DNA of 64,000 nucleotides from Chryseobacterium sp. E1 (GCA_019203745.1 CP078104.1:3472001-3536000), one strand, 5' to 3'. Positions 9,103 to 19,179 are shown, numbered from the stretch's first letter. Translations and numbers: made by a program. Notes: a model not told the origin generated them from the letters alone.

Positions 9103-9688
9103 GTTTATTTTGTTGTAAATCAGTATTTTAATATCTGTAGATTCATGATTTTAGTTATATAAATTTATGAATCTATAGAGTATATGCTTGCATCATCATT
9201 CTTCTTTATAGCATCTTTGCTCCAGAGGTAAAGACACAACTCTTTTATATTTTGTGCTTCCAAAGAACGAAATGTAAATACAAAAAAATTAATTAGAGAA
9301 ACTCAGAGATGAGGGAGTGAAACAGTAAAGTTAGGAACGTAGAGATTAGTGATTCATTTAAAAAAGAATTTATGAAGTAATTAAAAACAATACACCTTGA
9401 GAAGATCCGCAATGGTTAGATAATGAACTAAAAACAAAACAGAGAATCTTATCATTTAAAACTAATAACCATTTTCTATACATTATAAAACTAAACCATA
9501 AAAACTCAGGATATTCATTATCCTTTACAAGTGATAAAGGTGGATCAGTTTTAGTTCAGATCAATGCAGATTATCAAAGTTCAAGGTCATATTGGGAAGG
9601 CAGATGAAACTTAAAAATAGAGAAAGACACACCGGAGAAGATTAAGTTTTCTTGAACTGAAAGTTTTAATACTTGATAAATGATTTTT
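9103..9688 (+). pseudogene. Decayed region with ghost reading frame interrupted by TGA codons
   Basis: This 670-base interval before asnS has no intact gene. From 9377 to about 9660 one plus-strand frame gives protein-like sequence (EDPQWLDNELKTKQRILSF, then GYSLSFTSDKGGSVLVQINA and SSRSYWEGR, then NLKIEKDTPEKIKFS). It is interrupted only by TGA codons at about 9398, 9605 and 9653, each where Trp would fit (TP-W-EDPQW, GR-W-NLKIEK, FS-W-TESFN). Upstream of 9377 the frame closes. Most likely this is the 3' part of a small degraded accessory gene. The family is not recognised. Confidence 0.4.
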
Positions 9689-9692
9689 AAAG

Positions 9693-9725
9693 ACAGCGTA
9701 ACCATGAAGTTGCGCTGTTTTTTTG
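9693..9725 (+). terminator. Hairpin followed by T-run upstream of asnS
   Basis: Arms ACAGCGTAAC and GTTGCGCTGT pair with one wobble and are followed by seven T residues. It ends the decayed unit at 9377-9660 and insulates asnS. Confidence 0.75.
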
Positions 9726-9733
9726 TAACTTTG
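9726..9733 (+). promoter_or_regulatory. asnS: TANNTTTG promoter element of asnS
   Basis: TAACTTTG followed by CA, 40 bases before the asnS ATG. It is immediately downstream of the preceding terminator. Confidence 0.75.
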
Positions 9734-9772
9734 CAGTCATTAATTTTTATATAAAAAATTTATCATCAACAA

Positions 9773-11219
9773 ATGAAAAAGCAAACGATCAAAGAAATCC
9801 TGAAGGATTACAAGAAAGTATTACATCATGACATTACAGTTTACGGATGGGTAAGATCCTTCCGTGCAAATCGCTTTATAGCACTTAATGATGGTTCTAC
9901 GATTAATAATTTGCAGATAGTTGTTGATTTCGAAAATTTTGACGAAGCTATTATCAAGAATATCAGTACGGCTTCTTCTCTAAAAGTAGTAGGTGAGGTG
10001 GTAGAAAGTCAGGGAGCCGGACAAACTGTGGAAATTGTCGCTAAAAAGATCATTATTTTAGGAGATAACTTCACAGAAGAACTTCAGAACACAATTCTTC
10101 AGCCTAAGAAACACAGTCTGGAGAAACTTCGTGAGCAGGCACACTTAAGATTCAGAACCAACCTTTTCGGGGCGGTATTCAGAGTGCGTCATGCAGTCAG
10201 CTTTGCTGTACATTCATTCTTCAACCAAAACCAGTTCTTCTATATCAACACACCGGTGATCACTGGTGCAGATGCGGAAGGAGCAGGAGAAATGTTCGGA
10301 GTTACAAACTTTGACCTGAACAATATGCCGAGAACTGAAGAGGGAGAGATTGATTTTGCACAGGACTTCTTCGGAAGAAAGACCAACCTTACCGTTTCAG
10401 GTCAGCTTGAAGGAGAAACTGCAGCCATGGGACTGGGAAGAATCTATACTTTCGGACCTACATTCCGTGCTGAAAACTCAAATACAACAAGACACCTTGC
10501 GGAATTCTGGATGATTGAGCCGGAAGTGGCATTCAACAACCTTGAAGATAACATCGACCTTGCGGAAGATTTCTTAAAATATGTGATCCAGTATGTATTG
10601 GATAACTGTAAAGACGATCTTGACTTCTTAGACAAACGTTTTGCAGAAGAGCAAAAAACAAAACCTGAAAAAGAAAGAGCAAAAGAAGGACTGATCGAAA
10701 AACTTCAGAATGTAGTGGCTAAGCGTTTCAAACGTGTAAGCTATACAGAAGCTATCGAAATCTTATTGAATTCTAAAGAGAACAAAAAGGTAAATTTGCT
10801 TATCCGGTAGAGAAATGGGGAACTGATCTTCAGTCTGAGCACGAAAGATATCTTGTGGAAAAACATTTTGAAAGCCCGGTAGTATTATTTGATTACCCGA
10901 AAGAGATCAAAGCGTTCTATATGAAACTGAACGAAGACAACAAAACTGTTGCAGCTATGGACGTTCTGTTCCCTGGGATCGGAGAAATCATCGGTGGATC
11001 AGAAAGAGAAGCAAGATTAGACGTATTAAAACAGAAAATGGCAGATATGCATGTAGATGAGCACGAACTTTGGTGGTATCTTGATACCAGAAAATTTGGT
11101 TCTGTGCCGCATGCAGGCTTCGGTTTAGGACTGGAAAGGCTTGTTCTTTTCGTAACAGGAATGACGAATATCAGAGATGTAATTCCTTTCCTAGAACACC
11201 GAAAAGTGCTGAATTCTAG
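9773..11219 (+). CDS. asnS: Asparagine--tRNA ligase, frame-disrupted
   Basis: Class IIb aminoacyl-tRNA synthetase charging tRNA-Asn in the cytoplasm. The N-terminal OB-fold anticodon-binding domain ([19 protein letters not shown], residues about 23-41) is followed by the catalytic core with motif 2 ([20 protein letters not shown]) and motif 3 ([15 protein letters not shown]). Length is about 482 residues, as expected. One A is missing near 10785 ([17 protein letters not shown] restored) and one C near 11191, after which the true C-terminus is [10 protein letters not shown] with TAG at 11217-11219. Confidence 0.96.
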
Positions 11220-11225
11220 AACAAT

Positions 11226-11260
11226 AAAAAAGCCTTAATCTAAAAGTTAAGGCTTTTTTT
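11226..11260 (+). terminator. Rho-independent terminator of asnS
   Basis: Stem AGCCTTAA / TTAAGGCT with loop TCTAAAAG, flanked by an A-run and a T-run. It begins 7 bases after the asnS stop. Confidence 0.9.
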
Positions 11261-11378
11261 ATTTCTTAATAGTTTATTATGTTAGGAAGTATAATGCAAA
11301 AATCATGCTAAATGTGTTTTTTATCAAATAAATTTATTAAATTCGTAGAATATGTTATGTTAAAACGCAAATAAGAAT

Positions 11379-12841
11379 ATGCTTAAACAACACTTACAAC
11401 TCAAATTAGGGCAGAAGCTGGCCCCTCAGCAGATCCAGTTGATGAAGCTTATTCAGCTTCATACTCTTGAATTTGAAGAGGAGTTGGAGCGAGAGTTAGA
11501 GGAGAACCCTGCTTTGGAAATTGCCAAAGAGGATTCTAAGGAAGATGAATATTCTTCTTTGGAAGACGCTTATCAGGATGAGGGTACGGAAAGCATTGAA
11601 ACAGATTTTGACGTCAATGAATATCTCTATGACGACGAACCAAGCTATAAAACCGCATCCAGCAACTATTCTCCGGATGATGAGGAATTTGATAACGAAA
11701 GCCTTCTGACGGAGGGACAGTCGTTATATGATTATCTGATGGAACAGATTCATCTGGTAAACATCAATGAGGAGGATCTGAAAATTGCAGAATACCTTAT
11801 CGGAAATCTGGATACAGACGGATATTTAAGAAGAGAAATCAAGTCTATTGTGGATGATCTTGCTTTCTCCCAGGGAGTTTATACCACCAAAGAAAAAGTT
11901 GAAGATATCCTTGAAAACTATATTCAGAAGCTTGATCCGCCGGGAGTAGGAGCAAGAGGCCTTCAGGAATGTCTGTTACTTCAGATCGAAAAGAAGGTCA
12001 GTTCAGATAAAGCGGTTTCTTTAGCAGCAAATATCTTAAGACATCAGTTTGATGCCTTGACAAACAAGCACTATAACAAGATCATTCAGAAATATGATAT
12101 TGAAGAAGATGATCTGAAAGATGCTCTGGATGAAATCTCCAAACTATCACCTAAAGTAGGAGGAAATTTTGATACCCAGACGATTACCATCAACCAGGAA
12201 ATTATTCCGGATTTTGTGATTCAGGTAAAAGATGGTCAGGTCATTCCTATGCTTAACAGCAAAAATGCTCCTACATTAAGAGTTTCAGAGGAGTATAAAG
12301 ATATTCTGTCTACTTATTCTCACGATAAAAATTCATCAGAGCATAAACAGGCTGCATTATTCATTAAACAGAAGCTTGATGCTGCAAAGTGGTATATTGA
12401 TGCCATCAACCAGCGCCAGAATACCTTGTTACAGACAATTACCGCTATTGTGAAATTCCAGAAAGATTATTTCATTACAGGTGATGAAAAATCTCTGAAG
12501 CCAATGATTCTGAAAGATGTTGCCGATATTACAGGTTTTGATATCTCCACGATCTCCAGGGTGGTAAAAGTAAATATGCCGATACTCCTAATGGTATTGT
12601 CTATCTTAAAGATCTGTTTTCTGACAGTTTGACCAACGATGACGGTGAAGAAGTTTCCACGAAAGAGATTAAAACCCACCTTCAGGAAGTGATTAATAAA
12701 GAGAACAAGAGAAAACCATTGACAGACGACGCTTTAGTGGTAATCTTAAAAGAGCAGGGATATAATATTGCGAGACGAACGATTGCAAAATATCGTGAGC
12801 AGCTCAATATTCCTGTAGCGAGGTTAAGAAAAGAACTTTAA
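11379..12841 (+). CDS. rpoN: RNA polymerase sigma-54 factor, frame-disrupted
   Basis: The N-terminal region I is Gln/Leu-rich (LKQHLQLKLGQKLAPQQIQL), followed by an acidic region II (residues about 45-115), the core-binding domain (DPPGVGARGLQECLLLQIEK), and the C-terminal DNA-binding part with the RpoN box ARRTIAKYRE. It directs polymerase to -24/-12 promoters and needs AAA+ activators, none of which is in this window. One A is missing near 12569, restoring KYADTPNGIVYLKDLF. Length is about 488 residues. It is monocistronic, flanked by terminators. Confidence 0.96.
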
Positions 12842-12849
12842 AATATAGA

Positions 12850-12877
12850 AAAAGCATTTCATTTGAAATGCTTTTTT
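12850..12877 (+). terminator. Rho-independent terminator of rpoN
   Basis: Perfect arms AAAGCATTTCA / TGAAATGCTTT with a minimal loop followed by TTTT. It begins 9 bases after the rpoN stop. Confidence 0.9.
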
Positions 12878-12894
12878 ATTTTTATGGTGACAGG

Positions 12895-12965
12895 TTGTGT
12901 GAAAACCACCCCGTCAAAATCTTCGATTTGCCACCCCTCCGGAGGAGAAGAATATTTGCCCTTTA
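12895..12965. repeat. Recurrent intergenic element (CCACCCCGTCAAAATC...CCACCCCTCCGGAGG)
   Basis: Holds an imperfect hairpin CAAAATC-TTC-GATTTG framed by two CCACCCC boxes and the palindrome CTCCGGAG. I recognise this arrangement from dispersed repeats in Chryseobacterium/Elizabethkingia-type genomes. Only one copy is seen here. The rest of the 12878-13104 gap shows no gene. Confidence 0.5.
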
Positions 12966-13104
12966 GCTGTAGTCAGTATATTGAAAATCAGATACTTTAA
13001 AGACTTAGGTGTACTTCTATACACAAAGCTTGTCACTTCAAATAAAGTGTTAAAAAACTTGTGACTTTGTGGTTAAACTTTTCAGTTTAAAATTTTCCTG
13101 TAAG

Positions 13105-14720
13105 TTAAGCTTTGCTTTCCAACCCCAGTTCTTTCATCGAAATTTCCCGCATTTCCACCTTTCTTATTTTGCCGGAAATGGTCATCGGGAATTCATCCAC
13201 AAACTTCCAGTATTTCGGGATCTTATAGTGGGCAATTCTTCCTTTGCAATATTCCTGGAGTTCTTCTTCAGTGATCGTAAAGCCTTTTCTCACTTTTACC
13301 CAAGCCATGACCTCCTCTCCAAACTTCTCACTGGGAACCCCAATGATCTGAACATCCAAAATGTTGGTATAAGTATATAAAAAATCTTCAATTTCCTTTG
13401 GTGAGATATTTTCTCCTCCCCGGATAATAAGATCCTTGATTCTTCCTGAAATGGTAATATATCCGTCTTTGTCCATTACAGCCATATCTCCGGTATGCAT
13501 CCACCGTGCGTCATCCAGTACCTTTTTGTGTTTTCAGGATCATTCCAGTATTTCAGCATGACAGAATATCCTCTGGTACAGAGTTCTCCATGTTCTCCAC
13601 GTTTGAGGATTCTTCCGTTTTCATCCACAATCTTTATTTCCAGATGATCCTGAACGGTTCCTACGGTGCTGACCTGCTTTTCCAATGGGGTTCCGATCAG
13701 GGTTTGAGTAGATACGGGCGAGGTTTCTGTCATCCCGTAGCAGATACTCATTTCCTTAATATTCATCAGATTTTCTACTTTTTCATAATTTCCGGAGGGC
13801 AAACTGAGCCTGCCATTACTCCTGTTCTTAAGCTTGAAAAATCATATTGATCGAAATCTTTTACAGCAAGCTCAGCAATGAACATCGTAGGTACGCCGTA
13901 CAATGAAGTACATTTTTCATCAGAAACTGCTTTTAAGGTTATTTCCGGATCAAAGCTGTCATTGGGAATTACCATACAGGCTCCGTGAGCGGTACAGCAC
14001 ATGTTGCCGATGACCATTCCAAAACAGTGGTAAAAGGAACAGGGATGCAGACACGGTCTTTCTCTGTATATTTTAATCTGATCCCAATAAAATAGCCGTT
14101 GTTCAGTATATTATGATGGGAGAGTGTCACTCCCTTTGGAAATCCGGTTGTTCCGGAAGTATATTGGATGTTCACAGGGTCATCAAACTGTACATGCTCC
14201 TCGAAGCTGTGTAAAACTTCATCCGAAATATCCTGCCCGTTATTGACAAAGTCTTCCCAGCTGTCATCAAAGAAAATTTCATGTTCAAGCGTAGGACATA
14301 CTTCTTTGGCATATTCTACCATTTCCTTGTAATTACTTGTTTTAAAGCTTAAAGCAGAAAAAATGAAACGTACTTCAGACTGATTGAGCACATAGGTCAG
14401 TTCATGGGTTCTGTAAGCCGGGTTGATGTTGACCAGGATCGTTCCTATTCTGGCGGTGGCATATTGCAGCAGTACCCATTCATAACGGTTGGAGGCCCAT
14501 ATTCCGATTCTGTCACCGGATTTTGCTCCTAAAAAAATAAGGGCTTTGGCAACAGCGGTGGTCTGATTGTAAAATTCCTGGTAAGTAGCTCTGTAATCCT
14601 GGTGAACGCAGACAAGTGCTTCCTGATGGGGTATTTTTCGACAGTACTTTTAAGATTTCCTCCAATAGTCTGTCCTAATAATGGAACCTCAGAAGTCCCA
14701 TAAACGTATGATAAAGGCAT
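13105..14720 (-). CDS. Fatty acyl-CoA synthetase (AMP-binding family), frame-disrupted
   Basis: Adenylate-forming enzyme that activates a carboxylic acid (probably medium- or long-chain fatty acid) to its CoA thioester. Motifs in order: the phosphate-binding loop [18 protein letters not shown] near 14130-14180, [15 protein letters not shown] near 13705-13750, and the C-terminal hinge/catalytic block [22 protein letters not shown] with [14 protein letters not shown] near 13395-13500 and the Lys-containing [21 protein letters not shown] near 13175. Reconstructed length is about 540 residues, from [16 protein letters not shown] to ELGLESKA. Breaks lie near 14640, 14530-14400, 14020, 13790 and 13500. 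It stands alone on its strand. Confidence 0.9.
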
Positions 14721-14779
14721 AGTAAAAGATTTGGCGAAATAAAATTAACAATAATATCCCGAACTATGGCCTATGGATG

Positions 14780-15453
14780 TTAATTTTCCTGAGAATCTAT
14801 TTCTTTAAGCTGTTTAAGGTTTTTATCAAGCTTTTTAATAATGCTTCCGTATACCAGTCTGTAGTAAACCCAGATCATAGATACTGCAAGCAGGGTGCTG
14901 ATGGTGATTCCTACAATAATGATCGTAAGGTTGGCACTGGTAGGCTGTATATTCTGAGAACTTAATGTGTAAAATATAAAAGAAATCAGTACAAAAGTAA
15001 ACGTAAGCAGCAATACGATGCTGATCAGGATAAATGCGTTGACTGTTTTCTTGAATTTGATAATCCGGGTAATAAGCCCTTTAAGGTTTTCCTCAATTTT
15101 GATTCTGCGGTAATTCTGATAAAATTTCAGGACGAAATAAGCCGTGATCAATAAGCTCATGATTTTTATAGCCAGATAAGCATGTCCGAAATTATTTTCT
15201 ACCTCAGGAGCTTCCTGGGCTCCCAGTCTTTCAAGGACCTTACGGAAACTGTCTGATTCTTCCTCCTGAAAGAAGTAGAATAGGCCTAAAACAGAGAAGA
15301 ACAAAAATTCTACAACACTGATCCAGAAAATATATTTCACATAATTGCGTGATTTTTTATTCAACATCTGAAGAATCTCACGGTTGTCATATTTCGGCTG
15401 GACAGGCTGTTCCTGCCATGTTTTTTAAAGCTATCTAAATCAAATTCAGGCAT
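14780..15453 (-). CDS. Four-helix membrane protein co-encoded with an ECF sigma factor, frame-disrupted
   Basis: Starts MPEFDLDSFKKTWQEQPV at 15453. One A is missing in the A-run near 15420, joining it to the intact part from MLNKKSRNYVKYIFWIS. Four hydrophobic segments follow (near 15290-15350, 15120-15170, 14960-15030 and 14860-14920), with a basic cytoplasmic loop between the second and third. Its start overlaps the stop of the upstream sigma factor (ATGCCTGA), which implies translational coupling and suggests an anti-sigma-like or sensor role. It lacks a recognisable zinc anti-sigma motif. The N-terminal 35 soluble residues could contact sigma. Function is inferred from context only. Confidence 0.65.
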
Positions 15454-15936
15454 ATTTTTCCATCTGTTCTTTAAGGGTTTTCTTTAATCTGTTCATTTTT
15501 ACACGTGCATTAACTTCGGTGATCCGAGGTTTTCTGCAATATCCTTGTAAGGCAGATCGTCAAGATACATCATGACAATGGCTCTTTCTATATTAGGAAG
15601 AGTCTTGATTACAGTATACAAAAGCGAGATCTGCTGCTGCTTTTCATCATCATCTTCCACAAAATCCTTGTGGTTGATGTCCAGCTCGTTTGTGGGCAGA
15701 CTTTTGCTTTTTTTTTTAAAAAGAGTAATGGCTGTATTGAGTGCTACACGGTACATCCATGTGGAAATTTTAGAGTTCCCTTTGAATGAGTCGTAACTTC
15801 TCCAGAGTTGTAACACAATTTCCTGAAAAAGATCCTCTTCATCCTCCAGAGAATTTGTGTACAGACGGGATACCTTAATAATCAGGCCCTGATTATCCTT
15901 GATAAGCTGTGCAAATTCTTTTTCTCTGGAATTCAT
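15446..15936 (-). CDS. ECF-type RNA polymerase sigma factor, frame-disrupted
   Basis: About 163 residues. Region 2 is seen as LEDEEDLFQEIVLQLWRSYD and FKGNSKISTWMYRVALNTAI, and region 4 as LPNIERAIVMMYLDDLPYKD then IAENLGITEVNARVKMNRLK. One base is missing at about 15522, within the turn of the region 4 helix-turn-helix (NLGITEV restored). It ends in TGA at 15446-15448, overlapping the start of the membrane protein gene. A near-match promoter (TATCTTCG, minus strand, 15952-15959) precedes it; autoregulation cannot be judged. Confidence 0.9.
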
Positions 15937-16076
15937 AGATATATAATGGCACGAAGATAATAATAATGTGCTAATTAGTGAAAATTATCATATAAAATAG
16001 TGAAAATAGGAAAAAGTAAAAAGGAATGAATAAGCTTACATGATCTGTATCTTAGGCTTCCTTTACGAAATTTATG

Positions 16077-16084
16077 TATCTTTG
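16077..16084 (+). promoter_or_regulatory. TANNTTTG promoter element of rnpB
   Basis: TATCTTTG ending 6 bases before the first paired base of the RNase P RNA, which fits a transcript starting at the mature 5' end. Confidence 0.8.
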
Positions 16085-16090
16085 CACCTG

Positions 16091-16411
16091 CGAGAAAATC
16101 GGCCTGTTGATTTCCCGTTTTACGGGAGGTAGGAAAGTCCGGACACCATAGAGCAGCAAAGCGGATAACATCCGTCACCCGTGAGGGTAGGACAAGTGCA
16201 ACAGAAAGCAGGTACAGTTCGGCTGTAGTGAAACCAGGTAAACTCTTTGCGGTGCAATGGTAAGTATATCGGTTCTTTTCAGTAATGGAAATAGAGGCGG
16301 CTCGTCTTGAAAACCGAGGGGTAATCAGCTCAAGTTTTGCAGCAATGTAAAGCGTAGATAAATAACAGGCACTTCTTCGGAAGTACAGAATCCGGCTTAT
16401 AGATTTTCTCG
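16091..16411 (+). ncRNA. rnpB: RNase P RNA (bacterial class A type)
   Basis: Catalytic RNA that trims tRNA 5' leaders with protein RnpA. The 5' end CGAGAAAATC pairs with the 3' end GATTTTCTCG (helix P1). Conserved blocks are present: GGAGGTAGGAAAGTCCGGAC near 16124-16143, the CAGAAAGCAGG block near 16202, GGTGCAATGGTAAG, and the 3' CR-V-like ACAGAATCCGGCTTAT near 16385-16400, which pairs with the 5' CCGGAC side. A T-run follows directly and acts as terminator. Length of about 320 nucleotides is slightly short for class A but plausible. Confidence 0.93.
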
Positions 16412-16591
16412 TTTTTTTATAATATAATTTTCCTCAAATTTTATTCTTAAAATCAAATCTTTTCATAGTTTATTTGTGAAAAGCCGTATTGTTCTGTGTA
16501 AGTCTAATATAAGACTTTTGTAAAACCAAATAAGACGAATAGAGGATTTTTATATTTTTCTGTTATCACACATTTGTATAAACAAATAAAA

Positions 16592-17120
16592 ATGAAAACA
16601 GAAATCACACTATATTCAGTTCCTGAGGAAAAGCCAGGGTATATTCTTATTCTACTCTACATTGCCTTTGTATATGGACTATTTTGGGAATTGACCAATG
16701 TCTGACATATTTTTTTAGTGATATTACCCATGTTGTCCTGATAAAGATTCTTAATAAAATAATATGGATTGGGCTGATGTTTTTAAATTACTTGATCGTA
16801 AAACATTTCCTTTATCTGATAAGAAAACAAACAAAACGTCCGGTTATTTATCCTGTTTTAAACATCTCAAAAGAAGGAATAACTTATTACCCGGAAAATA
16901 GAAAAGCCGAATGGGGATCTATTTCAGAAATACAGATTATAGATTCTATATTGTCTGTAACGGTAGATTTTGATTCTAAGAAAGATTTTAAACTTAATCT
17001 TTTCAATACAGATCTTCAGAAGCAAATGAAGCAGGAAGATTTTGAAAAACTATTGGAATATTATTATAAAAAGAAATTTATACCTATATTACTCCAGTGT
17101 CCTGCGGTTGTGGTTGTTAA
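16592..17120 (+). CDS. Small two-helix membrane protein with Cys-Gly C-terminal tail, paralogue 1, frame-disrupted
   Basis: Starts MKTEITLYSVPEEKPGY at 16592. A break near 16683 joins the first helix (YILILLYIAFVYGLFW) to the second (IIWIGLMFLNYLIVKHFLYL). A cytoplasmic beta-rich domain follows (NISKEGITYYPENRKAEWGS then ISEIQIIDSILSVTVDFD), reminiscent of bacterial PH-like/STM3941-type domains. A second break near 17070 restores the C-terminus KEIYTYITPVSCGCGC, with TAA at 17118-17120. The next gene is a paralogue with the same start (MKTEITLY) and the same kind of end. Function unknown. Confidence 0.65.
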
Positions 17121-17140
17121 TTTTAATATAGAAACTTACA

Positions 17141-17669
17141 AAATGAAAACAGAAATCACTTTATATAAATCCAGACAAAGAAAACCGGGATATGTGACGA
17201 TTATTTTTTTATGTTTATATCACTTGCTCTATTGGCAGCTCTTTGCGCACTAATCTATCTTTTGCTGACAAGGAGTGATTTCTTTAAGTTTTTAATCTCC
17301 ATTATTGTACTTGCATTGATATCAGTTTTCTTTTATAGTTCAGTAAAAATCTTAATCAGATGCATTAAAGAGCAGAGAACTCCGGAAGAAGAAGCTGTAG
17401 AAATACTATCCATTACCAAAACAGGAATTTTTAATCATAAGACAAAACAGCAATTGATATGGGATGAAATTTCTGAAATTCAGATTGTTGATGCTATTAT
17501 TTCGGTGACAGTAGATTTGTATCCCGAAAAAGATTTTCAATTACATTTAGGAGATACAGATGTTTATACGGATATGACCAGGGATGATTTTGCAGAATTA
17601 CTTCAAGGTCATTACAAAAAAGAAATTTATACCTATAATAGTCCTTTATCCTGTGGATGCGGAGGTTGA
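17141..17669 (+). CDS. Small two-helix membrane protein with Cys-Gly C-terminal tail, paralogue 2, frame-disrupted
   Basis: Starts MKTEITLYKSRQRKPGYV at 17141. One T is missing from the T-run near 17205, after which FISLALLAALCALIYLLL and FLISIIVLALISVFFYSSV form two helices. The soluble part (LSITKTGIFNHKTKQQLIWD then EISEIQIVDAIISVTVDLYP) aligns by eye with paralogue 1, including ISEIQI-DxIxSVTVD. It ends KKEIYTYNSPLSCGCGG with TGA followed by TAG. The 20-base gap from paralogue 1 implies tandem duplication in one operon. Confidence 0.68.
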
Positions 17670-17715
17670 TAGAGTTTATATTAATTACCAGAATTACCAA
17701 TTAAAATGTGACATT

Positions 17716-18206
17716 ATGAAACCCGAATTTACTTCCGTTTTATTGGATAACAAACAGTTAGATTATGACCGAAATCCTTTGTGGGGAGGATTTCAGCGTA
17801 TCAGATTGATCAGGCTGATGTCATCATTCCATTTTCCAGAAAATTGGCTCAGACTGAAGGGTGGACGAGGAGATTCTGCCTGCTTGCTATTGAAGAATAT
17901 AAAAAGTTTGTTTATTTGTGCTGTATCTCAAAAAACGGAGCTTCCCCGTCGGTCGTAGTAGATAAAGTCTGGCATATGCATTTGCTTTATACCACCGAAT
18001 ACTGGAAAGAATTCTGCCCGAAGATTTTGGAAAGAGAGCTGCATCATTTTCCAAATGTAGGTGGAATTAATGATTATCATAAGCATCAGGACTGGTATCT
18101 GGAAACGTTAAAGCTTTACATCAATATCTTCAGGCAGAATCCACCCGAAGTTTTCTGGCGAATTCAAGGAAATCATACCATTCCTGCTACCGGAAAATGG
18201 GAATAA
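17716..18206 (+). CDS. Glycine-rich-protein-like (GRDP/TIGR04222-related) domain protein, frame-disrupted
   Basis: Starts MKPEFTSVLLDNKQLDYD at 17716. A break at about 17785 leads into ISAYQIDQADVIIPFSRKLA. The signature is VVVDKVWHMHLLYTTEYWKE, the Trp-His-x-His-Leu and Tyr-Trp block seen in the glycine-rich-protein-like family and in the N-terminal domain of TIGR04222 membrane proteins. Length is about 163 residues and it ends GNHTIPATGKWE. Longer TIGR04222 proteins continue into membrane helices and a Gly/Cys-rich tail; here those parts are absent, but the two preceding membrane proteins end in CGCG. That suggests a split version of one functional unit. Confidence 0.65.
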
Positions 18207-18235
18207 GATAAAAATTACCGGACAATTTACATGGA

Positions 18236-18268
18236 AAAAACCTTTGAAAAATTACATTCAAAGGTCTT
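18236..18268 (+). terminator. Hairpin terminator after the CGCG/GRDP cassette
   Basis: Arms ACCTTTGA / TCAAAGGT with a ten-base loop, preceded by an A-run and followed by CTTTAATT. It lies between convergent genes and may act on both strands. Confidence 0.7.
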
Positions 18269-18313
18269 TAATTATATTCATAACAGATCAGATTTGAAAT
18301 AAGTCATAACTGA

Positions 18314-19179
18314 TTATTCTGCCATTAATTGCTTTTTAGCCTTTTGAAGATCTTCCGTGTCTTTATCAGAAAGTGTAGGGTATTTGAGATTCATTTTTCA
18401 AGGGTATCGATAATGATCTGGATAGCAGCCACTCTTGCAAACCATTTGTTGTCAGCAGGAAGCACATACCAGGGAACATGATCTTTTGATGTTTCATTAA
18501 TGGCTGTTTCATAAGCTTCCATATACTGATCGAATAATGCCCTTTCCGGAAGATCTCCTGCAGAAAATTTCCAGTTTTTTCCTGTTCATTAATTCTGTCC
18601 AGAAGCCTTTTCTTTTGCTCATCCTTAGATACATTCAAAAAAATCTTGATAATGGTAGTTCCGTTTTGGGAAAGGTGTTTTCGAAATTACGGATACTTTC
18701 ATATCGGTTTTCCCAGAATTTATCATCAAAATCTTTACAGAGGACCATGTTTTTTCACTTAAATTATACTCCGGATGTACTTTGCACACCAGAACACTTT
18801 CATAATGGGAACGGTTAAAAATTCCGATCATCCCTTTCTGAGGCAGTGCAAGATAATGTCTCCATAGAAAATCATGGGAATATTCTTTAGAACTTGGTGT
18901 TTTAAAACTTGTAACATTACATCCCTGTGGGTTTACCCCTCCAAAAACGTGTTCTATAAGACTGTCTTTTCCGGCAGCATCCATCGCCTGAAGTACAACG
19001 AGCAGAGATTGGGTTCCGTCAGCATACAGCCTTTCCTGAAGTTCACGGAGCTTTTCTTTTTCCTGAATTAATAATTGTACTCCTTCTTCCTTAGTAAGTT
19101 TTCCGTTATAAGAAGTAGATGATTTTTTGATGGAGAACTTTCCGTTTACCTGAAAATCGTCTGAGAAATTGGTGTCCAT
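18314..19179 (-). CDS. ppk2: Polyphosphate kinase 2 family protein, frame-disrupted
   Basis: Transfers phosphate between polyphosphate and nucleotides in the cytoplasm. The Walker A region AMDAAGKDSLIEHVFGGVNP lies near 18940-19000. The lid/Walker B-like segment IFNRSHYESVLVCKVHPEY follows, then TTIIKIFLNVSKDEQKKRLL and DHVPWYVLPADNKWFARVAA. Reconstructed length is about 288 residues, typical of the single-domain class (TIGR03709-like), ending AKKQLMAE. Breaks lie near 18728, 18640, 18560 and 18400. It is flanked by hairpins on both sides, so probably monocistronic. Preferred nucleotide (ADP or AMP) cannot be told from the sequence. Confidence 0.92.

Noticed and set aside
9377..9665. TGA read as tryptophan as a genome-wide or local recoding
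   Set aside because: DoxX (4980-4982), the sigma factor (15446-15448) and wbpG (63764-63766) all end in TGA, so TGA is a normal stop; the region is treated as decayed.
11521..11709. Overlapping plus-strand frame inside rpoN
   Set aside because: It is a shadow of the acidic region II codons, with no independent start signal.
16684..17253. A single fused reading frame joining both membrane paralogues
   Set aside because: It arises because one missing base in paralogue 1 hides its stop; the repaired frame ends in the CGCGC tail before the next MKTEITLY start.
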